Source: Paenibacillus sp. MMS20-IR301 (GTDB lineage Bacteria > Bacillota > Bacilli > Paenibacillales > Paenibacillaceae). From it: a stretch of DNA of 64,000 nucleotides. A program made the translations under genes and the position numbers. Shown here in pieces: positions 1-8,205 of the stretch. The stretch is from positions 6,859,501-6,923,500 of the forward strand of contig NZ_CP135275.1 of the NCBI RefSeq assembly GCF_032302195.1. Reading direction: 5' to 3'. Position 1 is the stretch's first letter. The number at the start of each line of letters is the position of its first letter. The notes below the pieces were generated by a model, which was not told the DNA's origin, did no database searches, and was given only the letters and a program-made list of their open reading frames with translations.

Positions 1-153
1 ATTTTATATGCGGATTTCCCGCGGTCTGTGGTCGTGCCTGTGCCCCCGACTAAGGTCCAGTACATAAAACCGTCCACAGTCTGTTTTGAAAAGCCGAGGA
101 TTACCCTAGAATAAGGTTATAAGAAAGAGGTCAACGAAAGGCGGTGAGAAAAA

Positions 154-453
154 ATGCAAAGAAAAGGTAACGGACTGGCAATTGCGTTGATCGTAATCGG
201 AGCTGTAATGCTGCTGGGAATACTGCCTCATCTGATTCACGGGATCTTCGGTATCCTGTTCCCGGTATTGCTGGTTGTTCTCGGATACTACGGAATCAAG
301 AGCGGACGCAAAATTATCGGCTGGGTGGTACTCTTCATCGGTATCATGTCCCTGATCTCCAAGCTTTCCTGGATTATCGGACCGCTGCTGGGAATTGCTC
401 TGGTAGTGTGGGGCATCTCGGTGCTCCGGGGCAAACGCAGCAGAACATATTAA
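154..453 (+). CDS. Small LiaI-like membrane protein
   Basis: A 99-residue protein made almost entirely of hydrophobic stretches (about residues 8-26, 28-47, 52-68 and 73-91) separated by short basic loops, ending in a basic tail (RGKRSRTY). It resembles the LiaI/LiaF-N-type membrane modules found with PspA proteins. In Bacillus, LiaI anchors the PspA homologue LiaH at the membrane during envelope stress; that role is inferred here from the PspA gene 47 bases downstream. The ATG follows a purine-rich stretch (aaaggcggtgag). The family call rests on topology and context, not on a diagnostic motif. Confidence 0.7.
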   Translation: MQRKGNGLAIALIVIGAVMLLGILPHLIHGIFGILFPVLLVVLGYYGIKSGRKIIGWVVLFIGIMSLISKLSWIIGPLLGIALVVWGISVLRGKRSRTY

Positions 454-500
454 GAATCACATCCTTTACTTAAAAAGAAGCAGGGAGGGAACAGGAGATC

Positions 501-1181
501 ATGAGTGTTTTTCGCAGAATGAGGGATATCACCGTAGCTAACTTGAATGAACGCCTGGAACAGAGCCAGGACCCCGTGAAGCTGATTGATCAATTTCTAC
601 ATTCAACCCGTGAAGAGATCGGGGAGGCCGAGCGGCTGTACCAGCAATACGCTTCCCATACGAAGCAATTGCAGCAGCAGGTGAATCAGGCAACCGCGAT
701 GAGAAACAAACGTGAAGAGCAGGCGCTCCTTGCACTCAAGGCAGGGGAGGATCATCTCGCCAAGCTGGCACTGCAGGAGAAGATTATCCATGAAGAGAAG
801 CTGGAGCAATACAGCGGGCTGCTGGAGACGAGCCAGCAATCACTCTTCGATCTGGAAAGCCAGCTGAATGAACTCAAAATCGAGTATCAGACAGTATACA
901 GCAAGCGCCAGTATTATGCAGCTCGGATGGAGTCGCTGCGGCTGCAGCAGCGCATGAATCAAAGAGCCGGCGCCTACGGCAATGCCGGTGATGTGCCCAA
1001 GATGTTCGGACGTCTGGAAGACAAGATGACGGACTGGGAGCTGGAAGCCAAGAGTCTGCGTGACCTGCGCCGGATGGGACAGGAATATGCAGTTCAGGCT
1101 GGAGAGACGGTAGCGACAGTGCTCGAAAGAGAAATGGCCCGCCTCAAGGAGAAGCTGAACAATGATGGCAGAAAGGAGTAG
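501..1181 (+). CDS. PspA/IM30 family phage-shock protein A (LiaH-like)
   Basis: A 226-residue, almost fully alpha-helical, charge-rich protein. It starts with the family's N-terminal pattern (FRRMRDITVANLNERLE, then a DP-x4-LIDQFL segment) and continues as long heptad coiled coils, the usual PspA/IM30/LiaH length. PspA proteins form oligomeric scaffolds on the inner face of the membrane and protect it under envelope stress. The gene sits between the LiaI-like gene and pspC, whose ribosome binding site lies inside its last codons. The liaFSR genes lie about 1.4 kb downstream, so control by LiaR is likely but no LiaR box was identified. Confidence 0.9.
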   Translation: MSVFRRMRDITVANLNERLEQSQDPVKLIDQFLHSTREEIGEAERLYQQYASHTKQLQQQVNQATAMRNKREEQALLALKAGEDHLAKLALQEKIIHEEKLEQYSGLLETSQQSLFDLESQLNELKIEYQTVYSKRQYYAARMESLRLQQRMNQRAGAYGNAGDVPKMFGRLEDKMTDWELEAKSLRDLRRMGQEYAVQAGETVATVLEREMARLKEKLNNDGRKE

Positions 1182-1185
1182 TACT

Positions 1186-1677
1186 ATGACCCGATTGTAC
1201 CGTTCAACCCGAGACAAGGTAATGACAGGGCTGGCAGGCGGATTGTCCGAGACTCTCGGCATCGACTCCACGCTGTTCAGGATTCTGCTGGTGGTGAGCA
1301 TTCCCTTCAGCGGAGGCGCAACAATCCTGGTATACCTTATCGCGGCGATGGTAATCCCCAAAGAACCTACTCAATATAACCCCTTCGGACCTGGACCCGG
1401 CGGACCTTACGGCGGCCCCTACTCAGGCAGACCTGAACATGGGCATCACGGGCACCACGGACATCACGGACATCACGGGCATCATCACGGCGCTCCTGGA
1501 CATAACGGACAGCCGGGGCAGGGGGGCTACCCTCCCGGTTATGACAAGGCTGGTGCATACGCGGCTCCGGATTCCGGACTGGATGCCATGATGAAGGACA
1601 TTGAGAAGAAAGCACTGCAAAAAGAAGTTGAAGAGCTTAAACAAAAACTTGCTAAATACGAGAAGGGAGAATTGTAA
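1186..1677 (+). CDS. PspC domain membrane protein with His-rich linker
   Basis: Residues about 1-60 form a PspC domain: MTRLYRSTRDKVMTGLAGG, then LGIDSTLFRILLV, followed by a hydrophobic membrane segment and the VIPKEP end typical of PspC. A Gly/Pro/His linker follows with repeated HGHH units (about residues 85-107), then a Gly/Pro/Tyr stretch and a short C-terminal coiled coil rich in Lys/Glu (about 128-163). I place the start at 1186 because an aaggag-type site lies 8 bases upstream; an in-frame ATG at 1162 would overlap the preceding pspA more. The His-rich linker is unusual and could bind metal ions. The C-terminal coiled coil could contact one of the flanking PspA proteins. Confidence 0.85.
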   Translation: MTRLYRSTRDKVMTGLAGGLSETLGIDSTLFRILLVVSIPFSGGATILVYLIAAMVIPKEPTQYNPFGPGPGGPYGGPYSGRPEHGHHGHHGHHGHHGHHHGAPGHNGQPGQGGYPPGYDKAGAYAAPDSGLDAMMKDIEKKALQKEVEELKQKLAKYEKGEL

Positions 1678-1680
1678 ATC

Positions 1681-2388
1681 ATGGGAGTATTTAAACGGAT
1701 TAAGGATATGACTAAAGCGTCGGTAAACGACATGTTGGATAAGGTAGAGGACCCGATTGTAATGCTGAATCAATATCTGCGCGATATGGAGGCCGAAATT
1801 CATGAGGCTGAAGTAACGGTTGCAAAACAGATGGCTAACGAACGCCGCATGAAACAGCGTGTGGATGAAGCAGCCAAGGTATCCGGACAACGCGGAGCAC
1901 AGGCTGAGCTCGCACTCAAGAACGGCCAGGAGGAAGTTACCCGCAAGCTGCTGGAAGAGAAGATCTATTTCGACCAGAAGCATGCTGAATACAGTGAGCT
2001 TCACGCTCAGGCAGAGGTTCAGGCCAAGGAACTGGTACAGCAGCTTCATGATATGAAGGATGAATTCTACAAGCTGCGCAACAAACGTAACGAACTGGTG
2101 TCCCGTGCTCAAATGGCGAAGGCCAAGAAGCAGATGTCCCAGATCAGCAGTGTGCATTCCATTGAAAGCGGAAGCGCATCGCTCGGATTCCACCGGATGG
2201 AAGAGAAGATCATGCAGCTTGAAGCGGAAGCAGATGTTCTGCGCGCTCCGTACAGCCCTTCGGCAACTGCATATGCCAAGCCGGTTGATCCTGAGAAGCA
2301 GCTGAAAGTGGAAGAGCAGCTCGCAGCACTCAAGAGCAAGCTGAATGCTGCTCCGGCAGCACCTTCACTCGATAAAAAAGAAGAGTAA
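1681..2388 (+). CDS. Second PspA/IM30 family protein
   Basis: A 235-residue helical protein with the PspA N-terminal signature ([21 protein letters not shown], then [14 protein letters not shown]) and a long coiled coil. It begins 3 bases after the pspC stop, so pspA-pspC-pspA are one transcript. It differs from the first PspA by a C-terminal extension containing Ala/Pro-rich spacers ([19 protein letters not shown] and AAPAAPS) before a terminal helix. Two diverged PspA paralogues flanking PspC suggest hetero-oligomers or division of labour. A strong terminator follows 46 bases after the stop, closing the operon. Confidence 0.9.
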   Translation: MGVFKRIKDMTKASVNDMLDKVEDPIVMLNQYLRDMEAEIHEAEVTVAKQMANERRMKQRVDEAAKVSGQRGAQAELALKNGQEEVTRKLLEEKIYFDQKHAEYSELHAQAEVQAKELVQQLHDMKDEFYKLRNKRNELVSRAQMAKAKKQMSQISSVHSIESGSASLGFHRMEEKIMQLEAEADVLRAPYSPSATAYAKPVDPEKQLKVEEQLAALKSKLNAAPAAPSLDKKEE

Positions 2389-2433
2389 AGCCTGTTCCAA
2401 AAGTACAGGCGGATATGATATGCTGATCTAGGT

Positions 2434-2474
2434 AAAGCCATACGGTATGGATTCTCCATACCGGTATGGCTTTT
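2434..2474 (+). terminator. Rho-independent terminator of the psp operon
   Basis: A long near-perfect hairpin pairs AAAGCCATAC-GGTATGGA with TCCATACC-GGTATGGCTTT around a 3-base loop, with one bulged base, followed by TTTT. It lies 46 bases downstream of the second pspA. Confidence 0.9.
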
Positions 2475-2553
2475 GCAGTAAGTTAAGAATTTATATATTG
2501 TGGGGTAAATTTTTGGGGGCCCAGCAAAGTACCTGAGTAATCCTCGGAGCTAA

Positions 2554-2576
2554 AGCCCCACTTTGTGGGGCTGTTT
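2554..2576 (+). terminator. Hairpin with short U-run ahead of liaF
   Basis: AGCCCCA and TGGGGCT pair around a 5-base loop and are followed by GTTTTG. It lies 42 bases before the liaF start and after the main psp terminator, so it would act in the liaF leader. A GGGGGC run at about 2515-2520 could pair with the AGCCCCA arm instead, which would allow a switch; this is only a possibility. Confidence 0.45.
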
Positions 2577-2617
2577 TGCGGATGCGGTTAGTAATGTAGA
2601 CAGGAGGTGCGTGCGTA

Positions 2618-3265
2618 ATGGAAAGACGGAACCGTTTGATTGCCATCGGACTGATTGGTGTGGGCTGCTTGATGATATTTGGCAAATGGATCGGCTTTTT
2701 CTCCGTTGTCGCGCTCCTGTTCCTGCTCCTGGGGATTTACCGGACGACATCGGGCAATGTGAAACAAGGCTATAAACTGATGGGGGTCGGCGCAGTGTTA
2801 CTGCTGCTGGATCATCTGCTGCTGGTGCTCGGCATCTGCCTGATCTCGCTTGGGATGTTCTTCGTCAAATCCAAAAGAATGCAGCGCAAGGCCGGGTTTG
2901 TGCAGAAGCAAAGCTTTTCTTCCAGATTCGACTGGGATTTGTCCCCGTGGGTAATGCGCAGTCTGAGTGCCTGGCATGTATTGGGTGAAGCCGACGTGGA
3001 TCTGTCGCTGGCGATGGCGGAGGACCGTGAGACGATTCTGCTGTTCCAGGGGATTTTTGGTGATGTGGATATTCATCTGTCAGAGGATTACGGGGTGGAG
3101 ATTGAAGCGTTTGTACTGTTCGGCTCGATTGAATCCGGCGGCCACCGCGATACGGGGATGCTGAACCGGCTGAACTGGAAATCCCCGAATTACGACAGCT
3201 GCGAGCATAAAGTGAAATTTAACATTTCATATCTGATGGGGGATCTGGACGTGCAGATACCTTAA
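2618..3265 (+). CDS. liaF: LiaF-like membrane repressor of LiaRS
   Basis: A 215-residue protein with four N-terminal hydrophobic segments (about 5-22, 24-42, 52-70 and 72-88) and a cytoplasmic C-terminal domain (about 115-215) of the DUF2154/LiaF type: repeated short beta strands, an internal VDLSLAMAEDRETIL segment, and a terminal MGDLDVQIP. In Bacillus, LiaF holds the kinase LiaS inactive until the envelope is disturbed. Here it is directly followed by the kinase and regulator genes (order F-S-R as in Bacillus). The start is supported by an AGGAGG-like site in gacaggaggtgcg. Confidence 0.85.
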   Translation: MERRNRLIAIGLIGVGCLMIFGKWIGFFSVVALLFLLLGIYRTTSGNVKQGYKLMGVGAVLLLLDHLLLVLGICLISLGMFFVKSKRMQRKAGFVQKQSFSSRFDWDLSPWVMRSLSAWHVLGEADVDLSLAMAEDRETILLFQGIFGDVDIHLSEDYGVEIEAFVLFGSIESGGHRDTGMLNRLNWKSPNYDSCEHKVKFNISYLMGDLDVQIP

Positions 3266-3307
3266 GAGGTATGCTCGGAGGGGAAGAGAGAAAGGAGGGC
3301 TCCCGGC

Positions 3308-4342
3308 TTGGGTAAAAAAAGCAGCAATATGGTTACGCGCAGTATGGGTGAGGGGGCTCTGTTCTCTTTGGTCATGCTGCTCGTTACTACCTACATTTTG
3401 TATACATATGGATTTTTACAGCCGTTTGAGAATTGGCGGATCGGTCTGAGAACGGTCCTGACGCTTATTCTGCTGCCGGTAGCCTTCGGCGTAGGATACG
3501 GCTTCTATCAGGGCTTCCGCAGCAAGCGCAAGCTGGAGCTGCTGCGGTCCACACTGGTGGCCTGGGAGAAGGGGAATCTTACTCCGGCTATTCCTGACCT
3601 TGGCAGTGATGAGCTGGGCCGGCTTGGAGAACAGCTCAGCCGGATCAGCGGCAAGTGGGAGAATCAGGTGAATTCGCTGCAGCGGCTCTCGACCAATAAT
3701 GCTAAGCTTGCCGAGCAGGCAAGGGGAACGGCGATTATTGAGGAACGGCAGCGGCTGGCGCGTGAGCTGCATGATGCGGTATCGCAGCAGCTGTTCGCGA
3801 TCTCGATGACAGCCACGGCTGTGGGCCGGACGCTGGAGAAGGATTTCGACAAGGCGCAGCGGCAAATTGCGCTGATTGAGGAAATGTCCGCGGTAGCCCA
3901 GTCGGAGATGCGTGCGCTGCTGCTGCATCTCAGGCCGGTATATCTGGAAGGCAAAGGGCTGGAGCAGGGTTTGCAGGAGCTGATCAAGGAGCTGAAGATC
4001 AAAGTCCCGATCGATATCGTGTTCGAGATGGACCCGGGCGTGCAGCTGCTGAAGGGCGTGGAGAATCATTTGTTCCGCATTGTGCAGGAAGCGATTTCGA
4101 ATACGCTGCGCCATGCCAAGGCGGAGAAGATGGAGATCCGGCTGCACCGCCGGGGTGAGACAGTCCGGCTGACGCTGCGAGATGACGGGATTGGCTTCGA
4201 GATGGATGAGAGCAAGCAGACATCCTATGGGCTTTCGAATATGCAGGAGCGGATTACGGAGATCGGCGGCTCGATCCAGTTCATTACCGCTCCGGGTAAA
4301 GGTATGCGGATTGAGATTACTGTACCGGTAGTTAATGAATAG
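3308..4342 (+). CDS. liaS: LiaS/VraS-type sensor histidine kinase
   Basis: A 344-residue kinase with two membrane helices (about 14-35 and 44-63) and only a short loop between them, the 'intramembrane-sensing' layout. A HAMP-like linker leads to a HisKA_3 dimerisation domain with the phosphoacceptor in RQRLARELHDAVSQQLF (His about residue 155). A HATPase domain follows: the N-box FRIVQEAISNTLRHAKA, then DDGIGF and GLSNMQERI. It starts with TTG at 3308, preceded by a strong aaaggaggg site at 3292-3300. It would phosphorylate the regulator encoded 16 bases downstream and be inhibited by LiaF. Confidence 0.92.
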   Translation: MGKKSSNMVTRSMGEGALFSLVMLLVTTYILYTYGFLQPFENWRIGLRTVLTLILLPVAFGVGYGFYQGFRSKRKLELLRSTLVAWEKGNLTPAIPDLGSDELGRLGEQLSRISGKWENQVNSLQRLSTNNAKLAEQARGTAIIEERQRLARELHDAVSQQLFAISMTATAVGRTLEKDFDKAQRQIALIEEMSAVAQSEMRALLLHLRPVYLEGKGLEQGLQELIKELKIKVPIDIVFEMDPGVQLLKGVENHLFRIVQEAISNTLRHAKAEKMEIRLHRRGETVRLTLRDDGIGFEMDESKQTSYGLSNMQERITEIGGSIQFITAPGKGMRIEITVPVVNE

Positions 4343-4357
4343 GAGGCAAGGGTAGCC

Positions 4358-5017
4358 ATGGAGATGGAGGAAGCGGAAGCAATTAAGGTCCTGCTTGTGG
4401 ACGATCATGAAATGGTCCGGATCGGACTTGCTGCGGTGCTTGGCACCGAAGATGGAATTGAAGTTGTAGGTGAAGCCGGAAGCGGCGAGGAAGGCATCCG
4501 GCTGGCGCAGGAGTATAACCCGGATGTGGTGCTGATGGATCTCGTTATGGACGGTATGGACGGAATCGAGACGACAAGGCAGCTGCTGAAGCTGTACCCA
4601 GACTGCAAAGTCATTGTACTGACCAGCTATCTGGATGATGAGAAGATGTATCCGGTTATTGAAGCAGGGGCATTCAGCTATCTGCTCAAAACCTCGCGGG
4701 CCAGTGAAGTCGCGGATGCAATCCGTGCTGCCGCCAGGGGCCAGTCCGTGCTTGAATCACAGGTGGCCTCCAAAATGATGAACCGGTTCCGCTCGAATGC
4801 CAAGGGTGAAGCCCCGGCCTACAAAGAGCTTACTGAACGGGAAATGGAAGTGCTGAAGCTGCTGGCCCAGGGCAAATCCAATCAGGATATTGCCGATCAG
4901 TTAATTATCGGAATCAAGACGGTGAAATTCCATGTCACGAATATTCTTGCCAAGCTGGGCGTCGAAGACCGGACCCAGGCAGCTATTTATGCATATAAGA
5001 ACGGGCTGGCGGAATAA
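4358..5017 (+). CDS. liaR: LiaR/VraR-type response regulator (NarL family)
   Basis: A 219-residue regulator. The receiver domain (about 8-125) has the acidic pair in VLLVDDHEMVR, the phosphoacceptor Asp at about residue 61 (VVLMDLVMDG), and the conserved Thr/Ser and Lys (VLTSY, LLKTSRA). The C-terminal LuxR/NarL HTH (about 150-215) reads LTEREMEVLKLLAQGKSNQDIADQL then IKTVKFHVTNILAKL. It is cotranscribed with liaS and followed by a terminator. In the family it activates the psp/lia genes, which lie immediately upstream here, so positive autoregulation of this block is likely. Confidence 0.92.
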   Translation: MEMEEAEAIKVLLVDDHEMVRIGLAAVLGTEDGIEVVGEAGSGEEGIRLAQEYNPDVVLMDLVMDGMDGIETTRQLLKLYPDCKVIVLTSYLDDEKMYPVIEAGAFSYLLKTSRASEVADAIRAAARGQSVLESQVASKMMNRFRSNAKGEAPAYKELTEREMEVLKLLAQGKSNQDIADQLIIGIKTVKFHVTNILAKLGVEDRTQAAIYAYKNGLAE

Positions 5018-5036
5018 CGCCAGGGCAGCAGAGCAG

Positions 5037-5095
5037 CACCTTCAAGAATTCTCCTCAGAGGCTTAGAGCCGGGGAAGGGCTTGAGGGTGTTTTTT
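5037..5095 (+). terminator. Terminator after liaR
   Basis: CACCTTCAAG (5037-5046) pairs with CTTGAGGGTG (5080-5089, one G-U pair), and a further inner stem can form in the loop. A run of six T follows. Confidence 0.8.
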
Positions 5096-5181
5096 GTATG
5101 CTTATTGTATAGCATCCTCTGAAACTGGTTATCCTGTCTAGTAGATTACTAGAACGGATTCAGAGAGGGAGATGATGCAGG

Positions 5182-6018
5182 ATGGCAAACGGAAGACGAA
5201 GCAAGGGGACACTGCTGATTGCAGCAGTATGTGTGGCAGCGGCGCTGCTGAGCGGGTTCCGCAGCGCCGGGGCTGCCGGAGGCGGAAGCGGTGCTGCTGC
5301 AGCCGGTCAGACTCCCGTTGCCGGAGCTGAGGGTACCCGCGCTGCTGCTTCATCCGGAGCAATGCGCGATTCCTTCGCGCTGCTGAGTGAGTTAGGCAGC
5401 GCGGCTGCGGCACCAGGAGCGCCGCAGCGACTGGTGCTGAAGTGGCAGGGCGAGTACAGCGGCGAGCCTGACGCGGAAGCGGCCGTGCAGCGGCTCGCTG
5501 CACGGCTTGGCCTGGGAGAGGTCAGCCGCACAGACGAAGACGGGCATATGACCTCGCGGGCCTCTGCGGCGCTCGGCAGAGCTACGCAGGTCTCCCTGTT
5601 CTGGAGCGAGCTGGGCGGCGGGCGCAGCTACAGCATCGTTACCTTTGAGACGGCGGACCTGGCGGGCTCGCCGGAGCTCCCGGCTGCAGCAGCGGCCGCC
5701 GGAGCGGCAATGCGTGAGGCCGGAATCGCTGCAGAGTGGAACGCCTCGCTGCAGGCCCCGGCAAGGGAGAGCGGCGGGCCACAGGCTGCGCTCCTTGCTA
5801 CAGAGCAGGTGTTGTCCGCGCAGCTTCCCGGCCTGCAGGCAGAGGAGAACTACGAAGACGACACCACCTCCAGCCGTTCGTACAGTGTACCCGGCCTGGC
5901 CCGTACAGTGAGCAGCGACGAGCATAGTCTTGCGCTTCAACTGGCCGTGCACCGGAACGGAAACGACGACACCAACCGCGTGACGATTGGGCTTCCGTTA
6001 ATCACGATAGAATACTGA
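5182..6018 (+). CDS. ywmB: YwmB family (DUF1779) secreted protein
   Basis: A 278-residue protein with an N-terminal signal sequence (basic RRSK, hydrophobic [16 protein letters not shown], then AGAAGG) followed by an Ala/Gly-rich spacer. The mature part follows the YwmB/TATA-box-binding-like fold pattern: LKWQGEYSG near residue 85 and the diagnostic end [13 protein letters not shown]. YwmB is found in spore-formers and its biochemical function is not established. The coding region is GC-rich and unusually Ala-rich compared with Bacillus homologues. A gagaggga site lies about 11 bases upstream of the chosen ATG. It is an independent gene between two terminators. Confidence 0.75.
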   Translation: MANGRRSKGTLLIAAVCVAAALLSGFRSAGAAGGGSGAAAAGQTPVAGAEGTRAAASSGAMRDSFALLSELGSAAAAPGAPQRLVLKWQGEYSGEPDAEAAVQRLAARLGLGEVSRTDEDGHMTSRASAALGRATQVSLFWSELGGGRSYSIVTFETADLAGSPELPAAAAAAGAAMREAGIAAEWNASLQAPARESGGPQAALLATEQVLSAQLPGLQAEENYEDDTTSSRSYSVPGLARTVSSDEHSLALQLAVHRNGNDDTNRVTIGLPLITIEY

Positions 6019-6344
6019 GAGCAGCCGGGCATAGGTTCCGGAGCTTATAATATAACTAATGCTCAAATTCACGTGTAGATAGCCAAATGTACAGCTCTGC
6101 ATTCTGCTCCACGTTGCGGAGCTTTTGGCGTGAGGGTATAATATCGGTAGTATAAGCGGGAGCAATTGCAGGTATAAGAAAGAGTAATGGAAAATTGCGA
6201 AATCCCGAGAAAAACTGTCAGGAATGTGATAGCATCCTTAAGGCAAGTATGATAAAATGACATCACGCCGTCTTGCGTGTTTTATTGAATAGATGGCGTT
6301 GAGAATGAATTTCAACTATATTACATACAGAGAGATGAGGAGCC
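6019..6344. other. Intergenic region ahead of zwf
   Basis: This 326-base gap carries a short terminator-like hairpin at 6106-6122 (GCTCC/GGAGC followed by TTTT), which probably ends ywmB transcription. AT-rich promoter-like sequence with a TATGATAAAAT stretch lies near 6248-6258. The zwf ribosome binding site (gaggag) is just before 6345. I see no coding potential and no recognised riboswitch. Confidence 0.5.
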
Positions 6345-7895
6345 ATGGCTGAAAATCAAACCCTTGATGCACTGCACACACCCGGTGCTGTATTCTTTAT
6401 CTTTGGGGCAACCGGAGATCTAGCCCGGCGTAAGCTTTTCCCGGCGATTTACAGTTTGTACCGTGAAGGCAAGCTGACCCATGATTTTGCGGTAATTGGC
6501 GTGGCTCGGCGTCCCCGTACCCAGGATGAATTCCGGGAAGATGTGAAGGAATCGATCCGCGAGTTCTGCCGCTACCAGGCTGGAGATACAGCTGAATGGA
6601 ACGAATTCGTCCAGCATTTTGAATACAAGTCGCTCGACATCAATAATATTGACGGCTTCCGTGAGCTGAACGCCCAGACAGAAGCACTTGAAGAGAAATT
6701 CCAGATTCCCGGCAACCGCCTGTTCTATCTGGCGCTAGCACCGGAGCTGTTCGGCAGCGTCTCCTTCAACCTGAAGGCTGGCGGCATGCTGCAGTCCCGC
6801 GGCTGGAACCGTCTCGTCATCGAGAAGCCGTTCGGCTATAACCTGGAATCGGCTGAAGAGCTGAATGAGCAGATCCGCCAGGTGTTCAAGGAAGAAGAGA
6901 TTTACCGGATTGACCACTATCTGGGCAAGGAAATGGTCCAGAACATCGAAGTCATCCGCTTCGCGAATGCGTTCTTCGAGCCGCTGTGGAACAACAAGCA
7001 TATCGCCAACATTCAGATTACGCTCGGTGAAACCGTAGGCGTTGAAGAGCGGGGCGGATATTACGATCATGCCGGAGCGCTGCGCGATATGGGCCAGAAC
7101 CATATTTTACAGCTGCTGACGATGATTGCAATGGAGCCGCCAAGCCGTCTGCTGGCTGAAGATATCCGTGATGAGAAGGTGAAGGTGCTGCGTTCGCTGC
7201 GTCCTTATGCTTCTGCTGAAGAAGTGCGTGAGAACGTAGTCCGCGGTCAATACACTCAAGGCCTCTATAAAGGCAAGACCCTTCCGGCTTACCGCCAGGA
7301 AGACAAGGTGGACCCGGAATCGAACACCGAAACCTATTTTGCTGCCCGTGTATTCGTAGATAACTTCCGCTGGGCCGGAGTTCCGTTCTATATCCGTACC
7401 GGTAAGCGTCTGCCTGTGAAGACAACGGAAGTCGTTGTAGAGTTCAAGGGAATGCCGACCAACGTCTACTTAGGCCAAAAGCATAAGCTGGAGCCGAATC
7501 TGCTCGTGATCCGCGTGAATCCGATGGAAGGCATCTATGTGAAGATCAATGCCAAGAAGCCGGGCTCGGAATCAGAGATTCAGCCGCTCGCCATGGACTT
7601 TTGCCAAAGCTGCATGATCGGGATTAACTCGCCGGAAGCTTATGAGCGTCTGCTCCATGATGCGGCACGCGGAGATTCAACCTACTTCACCCGCTGGGAT
7701 GAAGTGTCCTCGGCCTGGTCCTTTGTGGACCGGATTGCCAAAGCGTGGAAGGAAGATAACAGCGATCTGGCTTCCTATCCTGCCGGCTCCTGGGGTCCGG
7801 TTGAAGCTGATCAGCTGCTTGCAGATGAAGGCTTCCACTGGTGGCCGGTCAACGGCCAGGATGAAGACAATGTGGTCTGGCAGGTTAACCGCTAA
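6345..7895 (+). CDS. zwf: Glucose-6-phosphate 1-dehydrogenase
   Basis: This 516-residue enzyme oxidises glucose-6-phosphate to 6-phosphogluconolactone with NADP+, the first step of the oxidative pentose phosphate pathway. The N-terminal Rossmann motif is FGATGDLARRKLFPAIY (about residues 18-34). The family signature RIDHYLGKE (about 188-196) holds the catalytic His, and EKPFGYN precedes it. The C-terminal domain is full length, with NFRWAGVPFYIRTGKRLP. Residue count and motif spacing match bacterial zwf. The ATG at 6345 has a gaggag site 4 bases upstream. It is monocistronic, bounded by terminator hairpins. Confidence 0.97.
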   Translation: MAENQTLDALHTPGAVFFIFGATGDLARRKLFPAIYSLYREGKLTHDFAVIGVARRPRTQDEFREDVKESIREFCRYQAGDTAEWNEFVQHFEYKSLDINNIDGFRELNAQTEALEEKFQIPGNRLFYLALAPELFGSVSFNLKAGGMLQSRGWNRLVIEKPFGYNLESAEELNEQIRQVFKEEEIYRIDHYLGKEMVQNIEVIRFANAFFEPLWNNKHIANIQITLGETVGVEERGGYYDHAGALRDMGQNHILQLLTMIAMEPPSRLLAEDIRDEKVKVLRSLRPYASAEEVRENVVRGQYTQGLYKGKTLPAYRQEDKVDPESNTETYFAARVFVDNFRWAGVPFYIRTGKRLPVKTTEVVVEFKGMPTNVYLGQKHKLEPNLLVIRVNPMEGIYVKINAKKPGSESEIQPLAMDFCQSCMIGINSPEAYERLLHDAARGDSTYFTRWDEVSSAWSFVDRIAKAWKEDNSDLASYPAGSWGPVEADQLLADEGFHWWPVNGQDEDNVVWQVNR

Positions 7896-7917
7896 CCATT
7901 TGAATAGGACTGAGATA

Positions 7918-7955
7918 AGATCCTCCTGCATTAGGAATGCGGGGGGATCTTTTTG
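7918..7955 (+). terminator. Terminator after zwf
   Basis: AGATCCTCCTGCATT pairs with AATGCGGGGGGATCT (G-U pairs tolerated) around a 3-base loop and is followed by TTTT. Confidence 0.85.
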
Positions 7956-8205
7956 GTAAGAGTGGAGATCTGCTTAAGAAATTTGCCGGACCGAGCTTTT
8001 TTGTAGATAATGTCTGCCGGATTTTGCTATACTAAAAAGGATGCTTTCAAAATAAAGCCATAACTTATCCTATACAACGTAATTCTAACGCGTAAATATG
8101 AATTCTCTCCCGTGAAAGGATTTGAACGAATGAATAGTGCACCGATTTGATGAATTCCGGCAATTGAAGCAGAAGCATGAATTTATATATGAAGGGATAT
8201 GTGCA

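Noticed and set aside
1441..1500. Tandem repeat in the pspC gene as a CRISPR-like or satellite array
   Set aside because: The repeats are codons for the HGHH protein tract and keep the reading frame; they are part of the gene.
2491..2617. Riboswitch or T-box in the liaF leader
   Set aside because: Only a short hairpin and a possible alternative pairing are visible; no conserved T-box or riboswitch core was found.
3416..4408. Long open frame on the minus strand opposite liaS
   Set aside because: It mirrors the kinase gene; the kinase motifs on the plus strand leave no doubt.
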